A program made the position numbers and the translations under genes. The notes beneath the pieces are model-generated. The model saw nothing but the letters and a program-made list of their open reading frames with translations. It made no database searches and had not been told where the DNA came from. From assembly GCA_026002935.1 (NCBI GenBank), contig BPGH01000002.1, positions 186,001-250,000 on the forward strand: a stretch of 64,000 nucleotides of DNA, written 5' to 3'. Below, piece by piece: positions 62,574 through 64,000 of the stretch. Positions within the stretch are counted from its first letter, which is position 1, and every line of letters starts with the position of its first letter. The stretch comes from Acidimicrobiia bacterium (GTDB taxonomy: Bacteria > Actinomycetota > Acidimicrobiia > IMCC26256 > PALSA-610).

Positions 62574-63413
62574 ATGGACGCCGTCACGTTCTTCGGGCTC
62601 GAGCGCGTCGACGACCTGCGCTGGCGGATGCCGGTCGTCCGCGGCCTGATCTCGGGCACCGGCGCCCTGTTCGGCGGGTGCGGGCTGGGCGCCGCGATCG
62701 AGATCGCCGAGCGGGCCACCGGCCGCCCCTGCGTGTGGGCGACCGCGCAGTACCTCTCGTTCGCGCGGCCGCCGTCGGTGCTGGAGCTCGACGTCACGGA
62801 GGTCGTGCGGGGCCACAAGATCAGCCAGGTGCGCGTCACCGCGCACGTCGGGGACGCCGAGATCCTCACCGTGCTCGGAGCGTTCGGCCACCGGCCGGAG
62901 GTGCCGCTCGGGGGACAGTGGGCGGTGATGCCCGACGTGCCGCCGCCCGGCGACTGCCCCCCGCGACCGCTGATGCAGCACCAGCGCGGCACGATCGCGG
63001 ACCGCATCGAGACGCGGCTCGCGCTCGGCCGCCCCCACTGGGAGCTGCCGGGTCCCCCCGGCCCGGGCACCTCGGCGCTGTGGATCCGGCTGCCCGGGCT
63101 CCTCGAGACGTCGGCCGCCGCGCTCGCGATCGTCGGCGACTTCGTGCCGTTCGGGATCAGCCAGGCGCTCGGACGGCGGGCCGGCGGGCAGAGCCTCGAC
63201 AACACCCTGCGGGTCGCGGACCGGGCGCAGACGGAGTGGGTGCTCGCCGACGTGCGCGTCCACGCCGTCCACGACGGCTTCGGCCACGGGCTCGTGCACC
63301 TGTGGACGCCCGGCGGCACGCTGCTGGCCACCGCCAGCCAGTCGATCCGCGTGCGAGCATGGCGGGAGCCCGGCGAGGCGCTCACGGAGCTGGAAGGCGA
63401 GGTCACACGATGA
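62574..63413 (+). CDS. TesB-like double-hotdog acyl-CoA thioesterase
   Basis: 279 aa. First hotdog: RGLISGTGALFGGCGLGAAI, TAQYLSFARPPSVLELDVTE, ISQVRVTAHVGDAEILTVLG. Second: SLDNTLRVADRAQTEWVLAD, GFGHGLVHLWTPGGTLLATA with S-Q-S, the TesB-type end motif. D-N-T-L and G-x-x-x-A-S-Q-S support acyl-CoA thioester hydrolysis. It is 48 nt after the ABC ATPase and overlaps the LLM gene by 4 nt, so the two form a separate lipid-type unit. Confidence 0.8.
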   Translation: MDAVTFFGLERVDDLRWRMPVVRGLISGTGALFGGCGLGAAIEIAERATGRPCVWATAQYLSFARPPSVLELDVTEVVRGHKISQVRVTAHVGDAEILTVLGAFGHRPEVPLGGQWAVMPDVPPPGDCPPRPLMQHQRGTIADRIETRLALGRPHWELPGPPGPGTSALWIRLPGLLETSAAALAIVGDFVPFGISQALGRRAGGQSLDNTLRVADRAQTEWVLADVRVHAVHDGFGHGLVHLWTPGGTLLATASQSIRVRAWREPGEALTELEGEVTR

Positions 63414-64000
63414 CGGTCCCGCAGCGGTACGGCGTCACGTTCCCCTTCGACGGCATCCCGCTCGCCGAACAGCGTGACCTCGTGCAGGAGATCGCCGACC
63501 TCGGCTACACCGACCTGTGGTCGGCCGAGTCGGGTGGTCACGACGCGTTCGTCCCGCTCGCGGTCGCCGCGCAGTGGGCGCCGTCGCTGCGGCTCGGCAC
63601 CGCGATCGTGCCCGCCTTCACGCGCGGCGCCCACACGCTCGCGTCCACGGTCGCGTCGATGTGCCAGGCCGCCCCCGGCCGGTTCGCACTCGGCATCGGC
63701 ACGTCCTCCGACGTGATCGTCGAGCGGTGGAACGGCCTGCGGTTCGAGAAGCCCTACCAGCGGGTGCGCGACACGATCCGCTTCCTGCGCTCGGCACTGG
63801 CCGGCGAGAAGGTGACCGCCGAGTACGAGACGTTCTCGGTGAACGGGTTCCGCCTCGGCATCCCGGTGCCGGAGCAACCTCCGATCCTGGTCGCCGCGCT
63901 GCGCGAGGGGATGTTGCGGCTCGCGGGCCGGGAGGCGGACGGTGCGATCGTCAACTGGCTGTCGGCCGACGACGTCGCGAAGGTCGTGCCGTACGTCGGC
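63410..64000 (+). CDS. LLM-class F420-type oxidoreductase, N-terminal part (cut by window end)
   Basis: 197 residues visible, open at the right edge. MTVPQRYGVTFPFDGIPLAE, DLVQEIADLGYTDLWSAESG, LRLGTAIVPAFTRGAHTLAS, RFALGIGTSSDVIVERWNG and PYQRVRDTIRFLRSALAGEK give the luciferase-like TIM barrel of actinobacterial F420-dependent LLM oxidoreductases. ATG overlaps the thioesterase stop. Confidence 0.88.
   Translation, partial: MTVPQRYGVTFPFDGIPLAEQRDLVQEIADLGYTDLWSAESGGHDAFVPLAVAAQWAPSLRLGTAIVPAFTRGAHTLASTVASMCQAAPGRFALGIGTSSDVIVERWNGLRFEKPYQRVRDTIRFLRSALAGEKVTAEYETFSVNGFRLGIPVPEQPPILVAALREGMLRLAGREADGAIVNWLSADDVAKVVPYVG

Overview
The window is uniformly GC-rich DNA with strong third-position G/C bias, GTG and TTG starts, ATGA/GTGA stop-start overlaps, LLM-type (probably F420-dependent) oxidoreductases, class I bacterial P450s, a GAF-ANTAR regulator and an NrtR-type regulator. 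This points to an Actinomycetota chromosome. The dense lipid/xenobiotic catabolic gene content would suit Acidimicrobiia, but that class assignment is inference. I found no rRNA, tRNA, CRISPR array, transposase or phage genes.

Layout. 1-14.9 kb: acyl-CoA and xenobiotic catabolism, with two acyl-CoA dehydrogenases, a thiolase-like protein with a DUF35 partner, an acyl-CoA ligase, a TauD-type dioxygenase, a 2Fe-2S ferredoxin, an LLM oxidoreductase, short-chain dehydrogenases, a Rieske oxygenase, two amidohydrolases, a TetR regulator, and SnoaL-like and cupin proteins. Most genes here are interrupted by single-base indels, mainly apparent one-base insertions, while the codons on either side stay family-like. 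I read this mostly as consensus error rather than decay. 15-22.9 kb: intact genes (quinoprotein-like beta-propeller, CorA, STAS plus GAF-ANTAR pair, DUF1214 protein, sulfotransferase, acyl-CoA dehydrogenase). 22.9-25.5 kb: a badly frameshifted MMPL/RND transporter. 25.6-36.8 kb: flavin enzymes, a GlxA/AdpA-like regulator, an operon of YqgE, small Rieske and double-hotdog proteins, a P450 with its TetR regulator, and an NrtR regulator beside a NadD-like/NYN fusion. 36.8-50.4 kb: two sulfatases, a P450 with an ABC-2 exporter, a minus-strand operon encoding a phosphodiesterase-glycosyltransferase fusion, and Lon.

50.5-62.5 kb is the most distinctive part. Seven genes, each overlapping the next by 4 nt, encode two DUF1989 proteins of the urea/guanidine carboxylase-associated (carboxyguanidine deiminase) type, a urea/guanidine-carboxylase transferase region lacking both its biotin carboxylase and biotin-carrier domains, allophanate hydrolase, a Rieske oxygenase, an unknown 199-aa protein and a creatininase-family amidohydrolase. 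A glutamine-synthetase-like ligase and a NitT/TauT-type ABC importer follow, with a GlnR-like box before the importer. Together these suggest an uptake-and-breakdown pathway for a small nitrogen-rich (perhaps N-methylated guanidine, ureide or creatinine-like) compound, ending in ammonia and CO2 and re-assimilation of the released nitrogen. The substrate is not determined by the sequence. The right end holds a thioesterase and a truncated LLM oxidoreductase.
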